From the NCBI RefSeq assembly GCF_016342405.1, contig NZ_JAEINN010000016.1, forward strand, positions 1 through 64,000: a stretch of 64,000 nucleotides of DNA, given 5' to 3'. Below the pieces are notes generated by a model, which was not told where the DNA came from, did no database searches, and worked only from the letters and a program-made list of their open reading frames with translations. Positions 62,650 through 64,000 of the stretch are shown one piece after another. This DNA comes from Maridesulfovibrio ferrireducens. Its GTDB lineage: Bacteria > Desulfobacterota > Desulfovibrionia > Desulfovibrionales > Desulfovibrionaceae. Position 1 is the first letter of the stretch. Each line of letters begins with the position of its first letter. Position numbers and translations under genes: made by a program.

Positions 62650-62725
62650 GCTAAAAACTAAACAGACCATATCACCCACTATCCTATAAAAATATGGTCT
62701 CCACAAACTTCGAAAGAGAAATAAA

Positions 62726-63775
62726 ATGAATACTTTTAATATTAAAGATCGCCACATCGGCCCAGGACATCCAACATATATAATCGCTGAGATGTCTGCG
62801 AATCATAACCAAAATTTTGATGCAGCTGTTGAGCTTATTCATATCGCCAAAGAATGCGGCGTCGATGCAATTAAAATACAAACTTACACGCCTGATACCA
62901 TCACACTGGATTGTGACAATGAATATTTCAAAATAGGTAAAGGAACCATATGGGAAGGACAAACACTCCATTCTCTTTACGGTACAGCTTACACCCCGTG
63001 GGAGTGGCAGCCTAAACTTAAAAAAATTGCTGACAATCTTGGTCTTGATTTTTTCTCGACTCCATTCGATGCTTCGGCTGTCGATTTTCTAGAAGAAATG
63101 GATGTACCTGTTTACAAAATTGCCTCTTTTGAACTTGTAGATATTCCATTAATAAAAAAAGTAGCCGCCACCCAAAAACCAGTCATTATGTCCACCGGTA
63201 TGGGTACGTTATCCGAAATAGATGAAGCGGTAACCGCATTTCGCCAAGCAGGCGGAACAGATCTTATTTTATTAAAATGCACCAGCGCCTATCCGGCTCC
63301 TCCTGAATCCATGAATCTGCATACCATTATGAATATGCAGGAAACTTTCGGAGTTCCGTGCGGCCTCTCTGATCATTCGCTTGGAATAGAAATTCCTGTA
63401 GCGGCTGTTGCTTTAGGAGCCTGTGTTATTGAAAAGCACTTCATAAAATCAAGATCAGACGGAGGCCCCGACAGCTCTTTCTCACTTGAAGCTGAAGAAC
63501 TGAAAGCAATGGTCATCTCCATAAGGAACGCAGAAAAAGCTTTAGGAAAAGTGCAATACCAAATAACCGAAAAAGAAAAAGCCGGAAGGGTTTTCAGAAA
63601 ATCTATTTTTGCAAGTAAAGATATAGCCCAAGGCGAGTCAGTAACATCTCAAAACATCAAATGTGTAAGACCTAACAATGGTTTGCACACTCGTCATTTC
63701 GAAGAAATAATTGGTAAACTTGCCTTGAGTAACATAAAAAAAGGCACCCCTATACATTGGAATCTCTTAAGCTAA
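62726..63775 (+). CDS. pseI: Pseudaminic acid synthase, PseI
   Basis: 349 residues. Condenses 2,4-diacetamido-2,4,6-trideoxy-L-altrose with phosphoenolpyruvate. NeuB-type barrel: HPTYIIAEMSANHNQNFDAAV, VDAIKIQTYTPDTITL, FFSTPFDASAVDFLEEM, GLSDHSLGIEIPVAAVALGA and EKHFIKSRSDGGPDSSFSL; a SAF antifreeze-like domain closes the protein (RKSIFASKDIAQGESVTSQNI). The IQTYTP form points to PseI instead of NeuB or LegI. 76 bases after the WbqC gene. Confidence 0.95.
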   Translation: MNTFNIKDRHIGPGHPTYIIAEMSANHNQNFDAAVELIHIAKECGVDAIKIQTYTPDTITLDCDNEYFKIGKGTIWEGQTLHSLYGTAYTPWEWQPKLKKIADNLGLDFFSTPFDASAVDFLEEMDVPVYKIASFELVDIPLIKKVAATQKPVIMSTGMGTLSEIDEAVTAFRQAGGTDLILLKCTSAYPAPPESMNLHTIMNMQETFGVPCGLSDHSLGIEIPVAAVALGACVIEKHFIKSRSDGGPDSSFSLEAEELKAMVISIRNAEKALGKVQYQITEKEKAGRVFRKSIFASKDIAQGESVTSQNIKCVRPNNGLHTRHFEEIIGKLALSNIKKGTPIHWNLLS

Positions 63776-63815
63776 AAACAGTATAAGATTAGTTATATCT
63801 TCTATCGGGAACAAT

Positions 63816-64000
63816 ATGGAAAAAACTACCATTCTTATTTTAAGCCGCGGAAGGCTTGATGCAGCTCTTATAGAAGCAATTCATCTGCTAAAAAAAGAAC
63901 ACAATATCATTGTCATCGCGGATAAATCCAATATTAACAGGTACCAACAGATAAAAGATATCACGATTATACCAGCCCTAGAAAGGCAAGATATTTATAA
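63816..64000 (+). CDS. Start of an unknown gene, cut by the window end
   Basis: 61 codons from ATG 63816 to the edge, no stop. The start TTILILSRGRLDAALIEAI and IIVIADKSNINRY suggest an alpha/beta nucleotide-binding or ATP-grasp-like front end, but this is not enough to name it. It lies 40 bases after pseI and continues the glycan run. Confidence 0.55.
   Translation, partial: MEKTTILILSRGRLDAALIEAIHLLKKEHNIIVIADKSNINRYQQIKDITIIPALERQDIY

Noticed and set aside
1-64000. CRISPR arrays, tRNA or rRNA genes, insertion sequences
   Set aside because: No regularly spaced repeats, cloverleaf-like sequences, rRNA blocks or transposase-like proteins were recognised by eye; a covariance-model scan would be needed to exclude a small RNA.

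Overview
The window reads as a chromosomal segment of a Gram-negative, motile bacterium with roughly 45% G+C. The best guess is a Desulfovibrionales sulfate reducer of the Maridesulfovibrio/Desulfovibrio type. That guess is inference. It rests on the heavy use of REC-HDOD, REC-HD-GYP and NtrC-type response regulators, a MucR/Ros zinc-finger regulator outside the alphaproteobacteria, an isolated fliM, and type II secretion genes beside bacillosamine/pseudaminate glycan genes. No rRNA, tRNA, IS element, prophage or CRISPR array was seen.

Layout. (1) 0-3.7 kb, minus strand: three response regulators (REC-AAA-Fis, REC-HD-GYP, REC with a shortened HDOD) and the first codons of a further gene. (2) 3.9-8.0 kb, minus: a broken PAS histidine kinase, rdgB and glmS, closed by a strong terminator. 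(3) 8.2-11.5 kb, plus: rimO, ppnP and an alanine/sodium symporter. (4) 11.5-17 kb, mostly minus: a membrane-anchored hypothetical, a C25-like/SPOR lipoprotein overlapping a heptosyltransferase gene, a DUF202 protein and glpX. (5) 17-24.5 kb: AMIN-amidase, a HAD phosphatase, a REC-REC-GGDEF-like protein, a long AT-rich gap before mucR, a frameshifted Tat-exported M15 peptidase with a C9 tract, and fliM. (6) 24.6-26.9 kb: a glycosyltransferase with an fdtA/fdtB pair for a 3-amino-3,6-dideoxyhexose. (7) 27-38.7 kb: a type II secretion locus split over two divergent units. A propeller-like lipoprotein, gspGHIJKLMN and mnmM lie on minus. An unusual kinase/response-regulator pair, gspC and gspF lie on plus. 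The secretin gspD and the ATPase gspE are not in the window. (8) 38.7-64 kb, all plus: a large surface-glycan locus. It holds kdsD, asnB, a PglA/C/D/E/F-like set for a bacillosamine-primed glycan, an MBOAT acyltransferase with an SGNH-ankyrin partner, a wHTH regulator, WbpE-like aminotransferase, two glycosyltransferases, an epimerase, a PglK-like ABC flippase and pseudaminate genes pseB, C, F, G and I, interspersed with a methyltransferase and a WbqC protein.

How it fits together. glmS and glpX feed hexosamine and hexose phosphate supply. kdsD, the heptosyltransferase and the WaaE-like enzyme point to LPS core. The Pgl-like enzymes would make UDP-diNAcBac, load it on undecaprenyl phosphate and extend it, the ABC exporter would flip the lipid-linked glycan, and the MBOAT/SGNH pair could O-acylate it. 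The Pse enzymes make CMP-pseudaminate, whose usual targets are flagellin or surface glycans.

The most novel-looking items are the response regulator with a RelE/ParE-like C-terminal domain beside a kinase lacking a recognisable H-box (34.5-36.6 kb), the SGNH-ankyrin fusion (48.6-50.5 kb), the C9-tract frameshift that removes the zinc site of an exported peptidase (23.1 kb), and the doubly frame-broken kinase (6.6-8.0 kb).
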